Of a stretch of DNA of 64,000 bases, positions 42,006 to 54,071 are shown in pieces. Location of the stretch: the NCBI RefSeq assembly GCF_009870125.1, contig NC_046683.1, positions 22,515,001 to 22,579,000 on the forward strand. Reading direction: 5' to 3'. Both the position numbers and the translations under genes were made by a program. The notes under the pieces were generated by a model. It was not told the DNA's origin and searched no databases. It saw only the letters and a list, made by a program, of their open reading frames with translations. The stretch's first letter is position 1; every line of letters starts with the position of its first letter. The stretch is from Drosophila pseudoobscura (lineage: Eukaryota; Arthropoda; Insecta; Diptera; Drosophilidae).

Positions 42006-42481
42006 TGTTGAGACAACGAGCTTTTTCGCTGACTATGATTGTTCAATAATTTCACAAATTATTAATTTCCGAAAACGTTATAAATTTTATTATAGGTATT
42101 TTGTGTGTTGAGGGTGGCCGAAGATGCCAGAGCCTTTTACAATAGTATTAGAGTGACACACTTGGATGAGGCAAGCGAGCCGATCTCGAGCCAAAGTAAT
42201 AGATTGGGGACAAAAGGGGTCTGTTCTCCAACTATATCAAGCGGTAACTGCTAGAGCAGGCGCAGCTGCTGACGGCTTAGCGACGGCATAGGAAAGAAAA
42301 GATAACAAGAGCGAGCATAGATAAGAATAGATGATTAAATGAGAGCATGTTGCTGAGCGAGCATAGATAAAGCTACGCTTACGTTACGTTAGTTTAGTAT
42401 AATGACCAAAATAGAAAAGAAAGTGAATTGATAGGCAATAAAACAATGGTATAAAATTTACACTCGGGCTTCGCCCGAACA
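42006..42481 (-). repeat. BEL-1 5' LTR
   Basis: 476 bp, matching 36038-36513. It is followed on the minus strand by the primer-binding site (about 42005-41986) and a leader of about 240 bp before the ATG at 41748. Confidence 0.92.
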
Positions 42482-45353
42482 ATAAGTATAAAGAATTAAT
42501 TCAAACTTCGTGAATCTATCTTCTGTGTTATCCTCGCTAGATATTATTCTTAATTTTTCATTTACTGTTTTATGAAATCTTTCTACGTCAGATATTCCAT
42601 TTTTGCTGGAAGTGATCTCTATTTTGACGTTTTCCGCATTCAGCCATGCTTGCAATGCTGTGCACATAAAAGCTGAATCTTTATCGGCTTTGATTTCAAT
42701 TGGTTTGCCCATCTCGTTAAAAACTTTCATGATGGCTCTTTTTGCTTCTAACCAGTCACGACTTTTTACTTCTACAAGAGTGGCAAACTTCGAGTATACG
42801 TCAATACATGATAGGAACTGTTGGTTACCAACCATATAGAAATCCATGACGTATTTCTCTCTGATGTTCAGTATTTCCGGTGTAGTTTCGAATGCCAACT
42901 TCGTATTTCTATGCTCTGTTTTGGCAATATTACAAGTAGGACATTCGTTTATGATGTTTTGGATTAGTTTTTGATAATCCGGGTAATAGTATTTTCCCCT
43001 AAACCAATTGACGGTTTTCTCTATCCCTGGATGGAGTAAGCCTTTATGATTCTTTAATATGGTTTCTTTAAATTCAGCGTAATTCTGAATATCTAGGAGT
43101 TTCGTGCTTGATTTAATAGCTTTGGTTATATTGTTAGAATTAATGATTTCTAAATAGGCTTTTTGGAATGGAGGAAAATCTGTTTCGTTATGGAAATATA
43201 ATGCGCTCTTTTTGGTGCATAGATATTCCTTTATTATATCCTTCGCTAAGGTGTTAGTCATTTCCTTATACGTGATCTTGATGATTAGCTTGTGAAAATA
43301 ACGAATTGTTTCTACCTTATCTTCATTGCCTTTTATTAGCTCAATTTGCCGATTGTAATAGTTAATTGGTCTTTCCGTGATAGCAATGTGATTTAGATTG
43401 TCTTCCTGTGCGCTATGTACAGTTGCACCAACGCTATTGGAAGCTTCTCCCAGGAGATTTTCATTAATCTTTACCCTTGATAAGGCATCAGCTACATGAT
43501 TTTCTTTGCCTGGTAGATATTTCATTTTAAAATCAAACTCATTCAGTTTTATTTTCCACCTTTGTAATTTCATATTTGGCTCCTTGAGGTTGTTCAACCA
43601 AATCAATGGTTTATGATCGCTTTGTATCTCGAATGTTCTACCGAACAGGTATGAACGGAAATACTTGGTTGCCCATACGATCGCTAATAATTCCTTTTCG
43701 ATGGCTGAATAGTTTATTTCATGTTCATTTAGGGTTCTGCTAGCGTAGCAGATCGGTTTGTGTTCTTGTGACAAAACCGCTCCCAATGCTATGTTACTAG
43801 CGTCGGTTGTTACCGTGAACATTTTGTCAAAGTCTGGGAACGCAAGGATAGGGTCTGAGGTGATGAGTACTTTTAGTCTCTCAAATGCCTCGACGTACTT
43901 TTCTTCCTTGGGGTCTATGACAACTCCTTTCTTTAGTTTGAGTGTCATGGGTTTTGCTATGTTTGCAAAATTAGGAATGAATTTCCTGTAGAACCCGCAC
44001 AGACCTAAGAATGACTTTATTTGTTTAGTCGTTTCTGGTATTGGAAATTTGACAATGGCAGAGATTTTGCCTGGATTTGGTACTATTCCTTCAGTAGTGA
44101 CTACATGACCTAGGAATTCAGTTTCCTTTTTCATGAATTCACATTTATCCATTTGTAGCTTCAAGTTGGCGTCTCTCAACTTTCCAAATACTCTCCTTAG
44201 TGACAACAAGTGTTCTTCCAATGAAGTGGAAAATATAATGATGTCATCTAAGTATACAAAGCAATCTTTGAAGATTAACTCTTCTAGCAGATTGTTCATA
44301 CATCTTTGGAAGGTAGCTGGGGCAGTGGTTAGCCCAAAGGGCATACGAGTGAACTCGTAATGTCCATGCTTAGTGGAGAACGCAGTTTTGGGGATTGAGC
44401 TAGGTTCCATGGGTATTTGATGGAAACCTTTTGCTAAATCGATTGTCGTAAAATACTGACATTTACCTAGTTTGTCTAGGATTTCATCCATTCTTGGAGT
44501 TGGGAATTTGTCCTTAACTGTTATTTCATTTAGACTTCTATAGTCTACTACCATTCGATATTTTTGCTTTCCTGAAGCATCTATCTTCTTCGGAATCATA
44601 GATATGGGCGAGCAGTAAGGAGAATTCGACTTTCGAATTATTCCCTGCCTGATCATATCTTTGATTTGCTGGTTTACCTCCTGATCATGTATCTGGGCAT
44701 ATTTGTATGGTCGTCTGTAGACCGGGTCTTCATGTTGAGTTTTGATCTCGTGCTTGATTGTACTTGTGAAAGTCAAATTGTCACCTTCTCTGTACTGCAC
44801 ATCCTTAAACTCATATAAGACCTTCTTTAACTCTTCCCTCTCTTCGTCGTTTAAGTGTTCCAATCTTAATTGATTACATTCCCTTAATTCACTGTCTAGA
44901 GCGGAAGCGAAGTATTGATCTCCCTCTGGAGATGGGTCAAGGCACTTAGGTGCGATCTTCTCTTCTTTTGTAGAGGGATCAGTGCACTTCTGTGCGGTCT
45001 TGCCGGCTTCAATAGCTTCTCCACTCTGAATGATTGGGTACGACCTAGCTCCTAGTGTTACAGTGTCATTTCTGTAATCGATGACGGCTTTACTTGCCAT
45101 CAAGTATTCTCTTCCTAATAAAATATCATAATTTTCGGAAAAGTTATGTATGTAGAACTTTTGTTCGGACGGACATGTTTTGTTCGCATTCCTCATTATA
45201 CTCTTAGTTAAACGGACAGGTCCATTGATGGTATGGACCGTAAGGTTATCGACTTTTATCTCGGAATCTGTGTAATTTTCTTTCATGATGTTGATCGATG
45301 ATCCCGAGTCAGCGATACACCTTAATATTCTTTTATTAATGGTAATGTTTATA
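42482..45353 (-). CDS. Element B Pol (protease, RT, RNase H, integrase), split by BEL-1
   Basis: The open frame continues upstream of the first ATG (45286) to the end of gag at about 45353, so translation probably enters by a frameshift at the gag stop, as in this group. The domains in order are a protease (ADSGSSINIM, about 45315-45285), RT with FVYLDDIIIFS near 44230, and RNase H with TTDASNIALGAVLSQ near 43780. The integrase finger (CPTCNIAKTEH) and core (DFYMVGNQQF, KADKDSAFM, ISDVERFHKTV) follow. It ends at the BEL-1 insertion after ELILYTY, with LTR-encoded residues and a stop at 42458. The rest is at 35658-36037. Confidence 0.92.
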
Positions 45354-46305
45354 TAGGGTCCTCCTCGGTTTCTTCCGAGGCGGCTTGATGAAAATTTACG
45401 TCCATCTTCGTTTGGCCACTCTGGCTCTCCCTCCCTCTTTTAGTAGGTTGGTTGGGTCCACTCCCACTAGCTTGGTTTTGAAATATTTGCTGATTGAATG
45501 GATTCTGAGCCCTACCTTGATTCAAGGAATTTTTGAACTCATTGTATAATCCAGGATTTTGGGAATTTTGATTTTGATTTGTTCGATTCGTCTGACCTGT
45601 TCCAGATGAACTCTGAGTTTGATTGTGATAGTTAGTAGTATTATAATTTGGATAATAGTTTCCAACATTCTTTCGATTTGATTGAGACGATTTCGATTGA
45701 TCTTTATTTGTACCTGAATCTGTTGTACGAGCTTCGTACAATCCTTCTTCTTGTGCTGCCTTCTTAAGATTAGACAATGTGGTAATATCTTTTCTTGCTA
45801 AGGTCATGAACATTCTGTCAGGAAGTTTTCGAGTAATGACATCTTTAATTGTGTTGTTCAAAGCGTTTTTATAAATGACATTATTTTCTGGTATGTTTTC
45901 TAAGTTTAGCTTATTGTTTATTAATAATGCTTTTATCTCTAATTCTTCTATAAACTTACGAAGACTGCCGTTGAATCTGGTGGTGTATAGTTGTCGTAAG
46001 AGTTCTTCATATGGTGTGTGATTTTTGAACTCGTTGATCAGCGCCGTCTTCAGTTCGAGCCACGTGTTGGGTTGTGTCATTTGCGATATGCGTTGTGCCT
46101 CTCCTGACAGTTGGATCTCGGTCGCTCCAAAAAGGATCCTTTGTTGGCGAAGATCTTCAGTTGGATATAATCCGCATACATATTCGATTCGTTTGATAAA
46201 TGAGCTTAGCTGTCCAGATGAACCGTCATAGGCAGGTATTTGTCGGATCGACAGCAGTGCCTGGTTCAAGTGGATTTCGCTCAATGATAGTTGTGGTAAC
46301 GCCAT
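45349..46305 (-). CDS. Element B Gag
   Basis: 318 aa from the ATG at 46305. The N-terminal two thirds resemble the 17.6/297 Gag core (IPAYDGSSGQLSSFIKRIEY, LPDRMF), and the C-terminal third is Asn/Gln/Ser-rich. No zinc knuckle is present, which is normal for this group. It ends EEDPI at 45349 and overlaps the start of the pol frame. Confidence 0.9.
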   Translation of the reverse strand: MALPQLSLSEIHLNQALLSIRQIPAYDGSSGQLSSFIKRIEYVCGLYPTEDLRQQRILFGATEIQLSGEAQRISQMTQPNTWLELKTALINEFKNHTPYEELLRQLYTTRFNGSLRKFIEELEIKALLINNKLNLENIPENNVIYKNALNNTIKDVITRKLPDRMFMTLARKDITTLSNLKKAAQEEGLYEARTTDSGTNKDQSKSSQSNRKNVGNYYPNYNTTNYHNQTQSSSGTGQTNRTNQNQNSQNPGLYNEFKNSLNQGRAQNPFNQQIFQNQASGSGPNQPTKRGRESQSGQTKMDVNFHQAASEETEEDPI

Positions 46306-46611
46306 GTTGTTGGTGTTGATTGGGTTTTGTTTTGTTGTAGTTTTTAACTTTATTTTGGTTCACTTGTAAGTTTTTTTTGATTTTGTATTAAGTGTTTCAC
46401 TGTCCTTGGTGATTCACTATCTCCGCTTACTTCAGTTCACTTAAATTAGTTTTGCAAATCGTATGTGCTTGCAGCACATAGGTTCTTTGGCGGATTTCAC
46501 AATTTTATTAACAATTCCGGGATTACGTGATCACAGTAATTATAAATTACACAAGCTGACCATTACCGAAATATAGGTGTTAATTTTAAACGAAATCCTA
46601 CCGACTGCGCC
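46306..46611 (-). other. Element B leader with primer-binding site
   Basis: On the minus strand the sequence GGCGCAGTCGGTAGGATTT directly follows the 5' LTR. This is the serine-tRNA-type primer site of 17.6/297 elements. The remaining 280 bp to the gag ATG are untranslated. Confidence 0.85.
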
Positions 46612-47206
46612 AGTTAAATATCAGCAACTCGATTTTAAGTTTTTAAAAAATACTTTTATTTTACAAACTTAAATATCTTTATGTCACAAGATTTAAATGA
46701 ATTCCCCGACTTGACTTTGGGTCTGCTTGTCTCAAACGGAACTGATCTCTCTGCTGCTGGCTAGTTTCCATGAGCCCTTCTCTTGGAACTCCCGACTCTG
46801 GCTTCGGGCGTTGCTTTCCTCGGCTGCATCTTCGTGTCGGTGGCGTACGTGCCTGGATCGATATTTGGGGATGCGTCGGCTTTGATGAAAGGCATCCACT
46901 GCTGGCGATCGGTGTTGCATTACATGACGGAGCTAGGAATGTGATACTCCTTGGTTTTATGTCTAGCTTTGATTGGTCCTCATGAGTGGCGTGATTCTAA
47001 AGAATCGATTTCTCGAGAGTGGCGTGATTCTAATGTTGCTGAAACAATGTGGTCCATTGTTTATATTATGGGGGGCCCTAGCTTGGAGTATGGGAAGAAA
47101 CAGTTATTGATTCTTGAGTGGGGTCCTGTTACTTGTGTGGATGGGGTGGATGAATTGTACATAAACATAATGTGTATGGGATGTGGGGAATTATGGATAT
47201 GTCACT
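46612..47206 (-). repeat. Element B 5' LTR
   Basis: 595 bp, matching 33649-34243 with no difference noticed. The outer end at 47206 is followed by the ATAT target duplication. A 477-bp piece of the same LTR, in opposite orientation, lies at 62640-63116. Confidence 0.92.
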
Positions 47207-47802
47207 ATATGTGTATAGATTTAGGGCTGACCAGCCACGGCCAGCGATCCGCCCACGTCGCGTAAATTTAAACATACAAAAAAAAAATTTACTTGCCAAA
47301 CACCTTTCACTTTTAATGTTATGTTGTTTCTCGTGTCGTCCTTTATTGTTTTGTTGCATTCATTAGTGATTTAAGTAACTTAAATGTTGGTGATTTCCCT
47401 ACAGCCTGCCTCATTCAATATTGAACAGTCTAGCCCTTGATAGGTTTGTCTCGGTAGTTGCCCACATTAACTTAAAGCCTTGTTCATATATATATATTTA
47501 CCTCCACACATGCATATAACATCATTATCGCATGAGTAAGAGTATCCCCGTCAACGTCTCAACACAATCATATATTTACACGAAGAGTTATAATTTATTG
47601 ATTTATCTAGATTTTGCAAAACGTTTTGGTGTTTTTGGTTAGTGTTAATTTTTCTTGTATTTACTTATCTACATATGTATTTATCTACACGCAGAAAAGT
47701 TAAAGTCTAGATTTAGCGAAAGATGAGATTGTTGATTATTAGATATTAAAGCTTGGATATATCGAAAAATGATGCAGTAAATTTAAATAGAGGAAGGGCG
47801 CG
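47207..47802. other. Palindrome spacer (right part) and element A' flank
   Basis: 47207-47346 is unique spacer next to element B, with a poly(A)-rich stretch at about 47277. 47347-47802 mirrors 33016-33475. No gene is seen. With element B removed, the two arms would be separated by only about 310 bp. Confidence 0.65.
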
Positions 47803-48297
47803 AGTTACCGTCCTGGCACCCCTCGAGATGCCTCCCGCTAAACCACCACGACTCAACTCAGCATAAAAATCCAACTCAAGTTGCACGAGCACGATGTTTA
47901 TGCCGCCTAAGCTATGGCATCAGCACAGTCAACATTGTCTACCATATAAACCGGAAGGACCCCAGCCAAGAATCAGCAAACTGACCTTAAATGTAACATC
48001 AGCATTTTCTTAGGAACCCCAGCTGCAGCTATGCCGACAGCGACGCCAAAGAACCAGCGGCAGAGCCGCCTACATAAGTCAGTGATCGCCACTGACCAAG
48101 CAGTCAATTCCTGAATCCCAGCCGGAATACTTTTGTCACTCCAGATATATCTTGAAGCTCCAATAAACGTTTTACCATATTCACATAAAGAAAACCTTCA
48201 AATCGGCATTCATCATTTAACAGAACCCCTTCTCCCCTTTATCAGTTTCCAGCACCTGTAGTAAGAACAACTACCCGCCTCACTGGAACTTGTAACT
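47803..48297 (+). repeat. Element A' 5' LTR, uninterrupted
   Basis: 495 bp, AGTTACC...GTAACT, with AATAAA near 48160. It lacks both the LINE fragment and the skpA insert, so it shows the original LTR. A 2-bp deletion lies at the LINE target site (CTAAGCTATGGCAT at about 47906). Confidence 0.88.
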
Positions 48298-48710
48298 GGT
48301 GCAGTCGAACCAACGAACCATGAGTAACATCTTACTCCTACTAATGTAAGTTATAAGTGACAAATACAAAATGATAAAAGAAAAAATGACAAAAAGGAAA
48401 AACAAATACCCAAATACAAATATATACAGATAAAAATGTAAAAATCTAACAAGTAAGAAAATGAAATACCCTAACACAAGTATAGTACAAATGAAATGCA
48501 ATAAGTCGCTCAAACAAATTCTGTGGTGGAATTAACAATACGTGTATAAAACAATATAAATAATATCAAAAACAGAAATATATCTATACAGTGCCGTCAA
48601 GAAAAAAAAAGATGAAATAAAAGAGAAAAAGCCAAAAATACGTAGTTGCAGTTGCAGTTCGATTCGAGATTCAGTGCGAGGCCGAGTCAGACGCAACATA
48701 CGAAATATAA
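48298..48710 (+). other. Element A' leader
   Basis: It begins with the primer-site-like GGTGCAGTCGAACC and is A-rich. It mirrors 31050-31460. No coding sequence is recognised. Confidence 0.75.
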
Positions 48711-49812
48711 ACGAGGGGGAACGTTGTGGGTAGCTGCGGACACTGCAACTCTACAGTTATACCCGATACTAAGTCAGTATGGCTCTCCTCCAGCAGACGC
48801 CGCTAATATTAAACGACACGACAAAGAGTGCGTGCAAGAGAGACAGAAAATCAGTCTGAGCGTGACGTCGGGCGCTGCGTTGCCACTGCAAATTGATTTG
48901 TTCCTTTTGGCTATAAAAATTATCTGATCTGATCCAGATTCAGCAATCTGATAGATATGATCATTATCTATGATTCTGCGTTTTTAGTTTTCTCGCATCC
49001 TCAATATTGGATGCAACAGTTCTTCGTCCTTTGTGGGGGCGACAGGGGGTGAGGCGAAATTTTGAGATATACGTTTTATAGTGAGATCTAACAGGAGTGG
49101 GGATACTAAATTTGGTTACTCTAGCTTTAATAGTCTCTGAGATTTGTGAATAACCCCAGATTTGCATCCTTTGCGGGGGCGGAAGGGGGTGTGGCGAAAT
49201 TTTGAAACAAACTCGTCTCGGTCCGATATATTAGGAGTGTGGATAACAAATTTGGTTGCTCTAGCTTTTATAGTCTCTGAGATCTAGGCGCTAATGTTTT
49301 ACTCTAAGTAAAGCCGCCTATGCTACCTGTGTGTTAGAGAGAGACAGGGCGAGAAAAAATGAAATTGTTTTCTTGATGCTGGCTATAATAATAATACGAT
49401 CCAATTCAGATTCTGCAGTCTAAAGATATGGTCATTCTCTACGATTCTGCGTTTTTGGTTTTCTCATATCTTTAAAATTGTGGATGCCACAGATTTTCGT
49501 CCTTTGTGGGGGCGGAAGTGGCGGGGCGAAGTTTTGAAATATTTTTGTAGCAGTGACATATCACAGAAGTCTGGATCCAAAACATCGTTGCTCTAGCTTT
49601 TATAGTTTTTGAGCACTAGGCGCTAATAGGGACGGATAGACGGACGGTCGGACAGACGGACAGACAGACAGGGCTCAATCGACTCGGCTTTTGATGCTGA
49701 TCAAGAATATATATACTCTATGGGGTCGGAAACGAATCCTTCTGGACGTTACACACATCCATTTTCACCACAAATATAATATACCCCAATACTCATTTTG
49801 AGTATCGGGTAT
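48711..49812 (-). mobile_element. DINE-1-type element inside element A'
   Basis: Mirror of 29946-31049: 3' end and hairpin at 48711-48760, (GTCY)n tract at about 49634-49672, 5' palindrome at 49777-49812. It lies between leader and integrase at exactly the same point as in element A. Confidence 0.88.
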
Positions 49813-50317
49813 CTGTCAAACCTTAAAGTACGACAGGCCACCGCAAAAGCTGGTTTATCAGGAAACCGAAACCCCTCAAATACGCATGCAAATCTTACAT
49901 ATCGACATCTACACGATTAACGCTAAAACTATTTTGACAATCATCGACAAATTCTCCAAATTTGCAACCGGATATACTATCCCACGCAGAGATAGCCTGA
50001 ATATAGTAAGATCAATAAGAAATTTCCTTAGCTCCTTGGATATCCCACTAAAGATCGTCTGCGATCAGGGACCCGAATTCGCAGGCAAAATGTTCAAAGA
50101 TTTTTGTAGCCAATATAAAATCCAACTACATGTCACATCGTTTCAGCAGTCCTCAAGCAATTCACCAGTAGAGAGACTGCACTCTTCCTCAACGAAAATC
50201 TATCGCATTATAGCCAGTAAAAAAAAAATAAGAAAAGACAAGTTGCGACCACGACGAACACTCTCGACCACAAAAAAATGCTATCAAATTAATGCACAAC
50301 CATTTAAAATCCAATAA
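49813..50317 (+). pseudogene. Element A' integrase core
   Basis: Plus-strand frame with ILHIDIYTINAKT, IVCDQGPEF and NSPVERLHSS, the three acidic positions of the core. It is near-identical to the minus-strand copy at 29450-29945. The finger and upstream pol are absent. Confidence 0.82.
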
Positions 50318-50563
50318 CTGACGCAAAATGACAAAATTGCCATTATAAATCTCGGAAACTCCAAAAACATAATCTCTCATAAGTATCTTATCCATAGAAT
50401 AAATTTACAAGACTTCATTAACAATGTAAACCAATTCGAGGTAACACCAAAACAAACTCAAAGATTCAAAGTTTTCAGGCGAAATCATAAGTACAGTAAA
50501 AACAAAACTAAGACAATTAAAACACAAAATAGACGCTGTAGCGCCATTTGAATAATAATAATT
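50318..50563 (+). pseudogene. Element A' integrase tail and env start
   Basis: It mirrors 29208-29449. It is basic, Lys/Asn-rich coding-like sequence with stops. It ends at AATT, the 4-bp target duplicated by element C. Confidence 0.6.
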
Positions 50564-50815
50564 TGTGGCGCGGTTCTTATTTTACTTTTATTCTCTTCTT
50601 TATTTTACGTCTCTTTTATCTTCTTGTCGATCCGAATTAATTGCCCCCGACTTATCGCAGTATTATATCGCATCAAAACTATCGCATAAAACCTATCGCA
50701 TAAAACATATCGCATAAAACCTATCGGGATCGGGGTTAATATCGGTAAGGGCTAATATGGGGTTGGTTGGGGTTAATATGGGGTTGCCTTAGGGCTAATA
50801 TGGTGTTGCCTTACA
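50564..50815 (-). repeat. Element C 3' LTR
   Basis: 252 bp with TG...CA ends. It contains short internal repeats: several ATCGCATAAAACCT-like units at about 50673-50731 and GGGGTTAATATGG/GGGCTAATATGG-like units at 50736-50810. Confidence 0.85.
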
Positions 50816-50902
50816 GCTCGGCCATCCTGACAAATGGATCGCCCTCGATCCTTACAATTGGTTACTTTTATTATCTACTAGGCTAAAATTATAAAATACA
50901 GA

Positions 50903-52590
50903 TTAGTAAGAGATAGTTCTACACTGATCACGCCAATTTACATATTTCCGAAGTCGACAGGCTTCTATTACACCGTCGTACGGAATCTGAGATACTTGAC
51001 AATTATCAATGTCAGTTATAACATATCGATCATTTGGTAAATTTTTTTTGATAATGTATGGTCCTTTAAATTTTGGTATAAATTTCTTATTTGTACCTAT
51101 CGTAGTGTCAACGTTTCGTACGAGAACAAAGTCTCCTTCTTTAAATTCTATATGTTTTCTAATATTTTTATCATAATAGTGTTTTATGTTAGTTTGGTTT
51201 TCAGTTATTTTATCTAATACTCCTTTCCGAATTGCTATTAAGTCTCTATTTGGTTTTGGATTATTTTTGTCTTCTAGAAATTCCGTTAAAGCGTCAATAT
51301 CACAGCCTCTTTGCTGAACACCGAATAGTACCACCGATGGTATTTCCCCAGTAACCGAATGTTTTGAATTGTTTATTGCATATTCCGCTTTTGTGAGTAG
51401 TTTACACCAATCTGAATGTTGCAATGGTTCAGTTATCTTTGCTAACATACTTTTCATTGTTCTATTTACTCTCTCCACTTGCCCATTTGCCTGTGGTGAG
51501 GCAGTTGCTGCTCTAACATGTTCAATGTTGTTACTTAGCATGAACTCGCTGAATTCCAACGATGTGAAACATGAGCCCCTATCACTGACAATTCTCCTAG
51601 GTCTGCTGTAATTTTCAAAATATTTCGTTAAGCATGCGCAAACTTCCTTAGTACTAGTTGTGTTTGCAGAATACAATTTGACAAACTTTGTGAACCCATC
51701 AATGACTACCAATATGTGTTTCTTTTTATTAATGACTGAGGGGAGAGGTCCGAAATGGTCAATATGCAATGTGTCGAATGGAATTGGTCTTTTCGGTATA
51801 CTATGTAATGAGCGTTTGTTGGAATGGGACGGAAGGCTAAATGTAATATACTTAATGCAATTTTTTATAAAACTATCAACTTTTGCGGTCATATTCGGAA
51901 ACCAATAATGTTTCTTAATTTCAGTTACACATTTTTCAACTCCCAAATGGCACAATTTTTCGTGAACAGTTCTTATTAAATTATTTTCCATTTCTGACGG
52001 GACATAAAGCAATTCGAAATCAGCATATTTTCTATAAACAATACCATCTTCCAATACGAAATTTTTTACTGGTTCTCTTTCTAACTTATCCTTTAACTGA
52101 ATTATAGTGCTATCTCTATTTTGCGTGACCTGAAGCTGAAAATTGATGTCATCTATATCTATAACTGAAACTATTCGATCCTTATTATTGTTTTCCTGAA
52201 CTGAAACTTTTGGTTCGTAACTGAATTCTGGACTTATTGTGGGGTATCTACTTACGCCATCGACATGGGACATGTTTTTACCACTTCGATGATTCACTGT
52301 GTAGTCATAATTTTCAAGTTCAAGGACCCATCTAGCAATTTTTGAATTTATAGTTTTCTTACATAAGGTTAGAGTAAGGGCATTACAATCGGTTATTATT
52401 CGGAACGGTATTCCTTCAAGGTAAATCTTAAATTTATTCAATGAGTAGATTATGGCTAGAGTTTCTAATTCATAACTATGATACCTACTTTCTGCTGGCG
52501 TTGTTGCTTGAGAAAAATATGAGATTGGATGAATTTGTTATCATCCTGTTTTTGTAATAAAATTCCTCCAAACCCTTCGGCACTAGCGTC
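50903..52590 (-). pseudogene. Element C RNase H - integrase
   Basis: It is open for 512 codons from 52441 to 50903. It covers the second half of RNase H (DCNALTLTL), the integrase finger (H...H...C...C near 51960-51870; the second Cys pair is damaged, reading CIKY), and the core (LHIDHFGPLP, IVSDRGSCFTS, SPQANGQVERVNRT). The C-terminal domain is GDFVLVRN and KFKGPYII. Upstream 52590-52442 has an in-frame TGA and frameshifts where TDAS of RNase H should be. Confidence 0.82.
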
Positions 52591-54071
52591 TCAATGCAGT
52601 TCTGTTTCCTTAGTCGGACTATACAGGGCTAGAACTGGTGCTGAGGCCAGTCTCTCACAGAGATAATTAAATATTGCTACACATTTGTCATCTAACTCAA
52701 ATTTCCCTATAGTTTTTGTCAGAGCTTGCAATGGTTTGGCAACTTTCGAGTAACCCGGAATGAATCTCCTGAAGTAAGAGAAGAGTCCTAAACATTTTTG
52801 CATATCTGCGGAATTAGTAGGTTTCGGAAGGTGCTTAATTGTCGTGATGTGATCATTATTTGGCTTAATTCCATCCTTGCTTAATGTGAATCCCAGAAAT
52901 TCTATACTAGTGTAACAAAACAGACACTTGCTTAACTTGATTTCTAATCTATATTCTGCTAGGAGGCGTAATACTTTACTTAAGACAACAAAGTGTTCTT
53001 CTATAGTTTTTGTTCCGATTGCAATGTCATCCATGTATACAACTACATTTCCTTGTTTTATTAATGGGCCGAATATATTGTTTACAAATCGCTGAAAGAC
53101 AGCTGATGCGTTTCGCAAACCGAATGGCATGCTAAGATATTCGTATTGTCCGTTTGGTGTCACAAAAGATGTAAATTGAATTGAATTCTCTGCCACCTTC
53201 ACCTGGTGGAAACTACTTTTCAGATCCAGAAGGGAGAAATACTTATTACCTTCCATTCTCTCTATGCAATCATTTATAAGTGGCAATGGGTACCCATCCC
53301 TTACTGTTATCTTATTCAATTGTCTATAATCAACGCACAGCCTTTTCTCACCTGATTTTTTTTTATCAGTACAATTGCAGAGGTATAAGGGGAATCACTC
53401 GGTCTGATGTGGCCTTCAGCCAGCAATTCTTCAATAAGTTTGTCAACTACTTTTTTGTCATGATATGAAAGCTTTCTTGGTGCTGAATATATTGGGGCTT
53501 GTGACATAATTTGTATCTTCATTTCATACTTATGTTCAATGGCTGGTATGTTGGGCAGGTCTAAATAATTTAATTCAATTAATGTTCGGATTTCACTACG
53601 CGAGTTTTCACTAAGTTTGTAATCAATATTGTAATCCTCAATGTCAATTTGTTCTATATTGTAAATATTCTGAATATCGGAAGTTTGCTCAATTACATCT
53701 AGAAGCGCATTACTTATCGGAAGTTCACTGTTATTCGGGGGTTTTTTTTTAATGCTACCTGCTGTCTCATTCCCTAATTTGTCTAATTTATGTTCTAATG
53801 CTTCTGAATTATTAATTGGTGTTTTTGGTTTTTGAAGTGGTTCATAACTATTAGCAGTGTCAACCGGATGCGTGGAAGTTAGTTGATCTAAGGCTATATC
53901 GTTGGAAACAATTATGCTAGGCGAAATGGTTTTTTTCTCACTTAATTTAAAACTTAAATTTTCAATTTTATTTGTCTCGGGCTTATGATGTTCATAAAAT
54001 GATAATTTTAACTTATACTTCTTCAAAAAAGGTCTACCCAATAGCAAATCTTCTGACATGTATGTATTCAT
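52591..54071 (-). pseudogene. Element C protease end and reverse transcriptase
   Basis: Two frames: 54071-53316 (protease end and RT fingers) and 53319-52591 (RT palm and thumb, YMDDIAIG near 53040). They are joined across a T/A homopolymer at about 53355-53364, where one frame shifts to the other. This could be a real mutation or an assembly error. A stop follows at 52591. Confidence 0.82.

Larger units (their letters stand above)
36038..42481 (-). mobile_element. BEL-1: apparently intact BEL/Pao retroelement
   Basis: The LTRs are 476 bp each (36038-36513 and 42006-42481) and differ by one base that I could see. A 5-bp duplication ATAAG is at 36033-36037 and 42482-42486. On the minus strand they begin TGTTCGGG and end TCAACA. 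A primer-site-like TTTGGTGACCCCGACGTG follows the 5' LTR and a purine-rich ACGGGGGGAGTA precedes the 3' LTR. One long polyprotein frame fills the interior. This is the most recent-looking insertion in the window and interrupts pol of element B. Confidence 0.95.
33649..47206 (-). mobile_element. Element B: 297/17.6-type errantivirus, complete but split by BEL-1
   Basis: Two 595-bp LTRs (33649-34243 and 46612-47206), with no difference noticed by eye, are bounded by a 4-bp ATAT duplication (33645-33648 and 47207-47210). AT-rich targets with 4-bp duplications are typical of the 17.6/297 group. On the minus strand the layout is 5' LTR, GGCGCAGTCGG primer site, gag, pol, env, purine tract GTTGGGGG, 3' LTR. 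All three frames are open except where BEL-1 (36038-42481) splits pol near its 3' end. LTR near-identity implies a recent insertion. It lies in the spacer of the giant inverted repeat. Confidence 0.93.
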
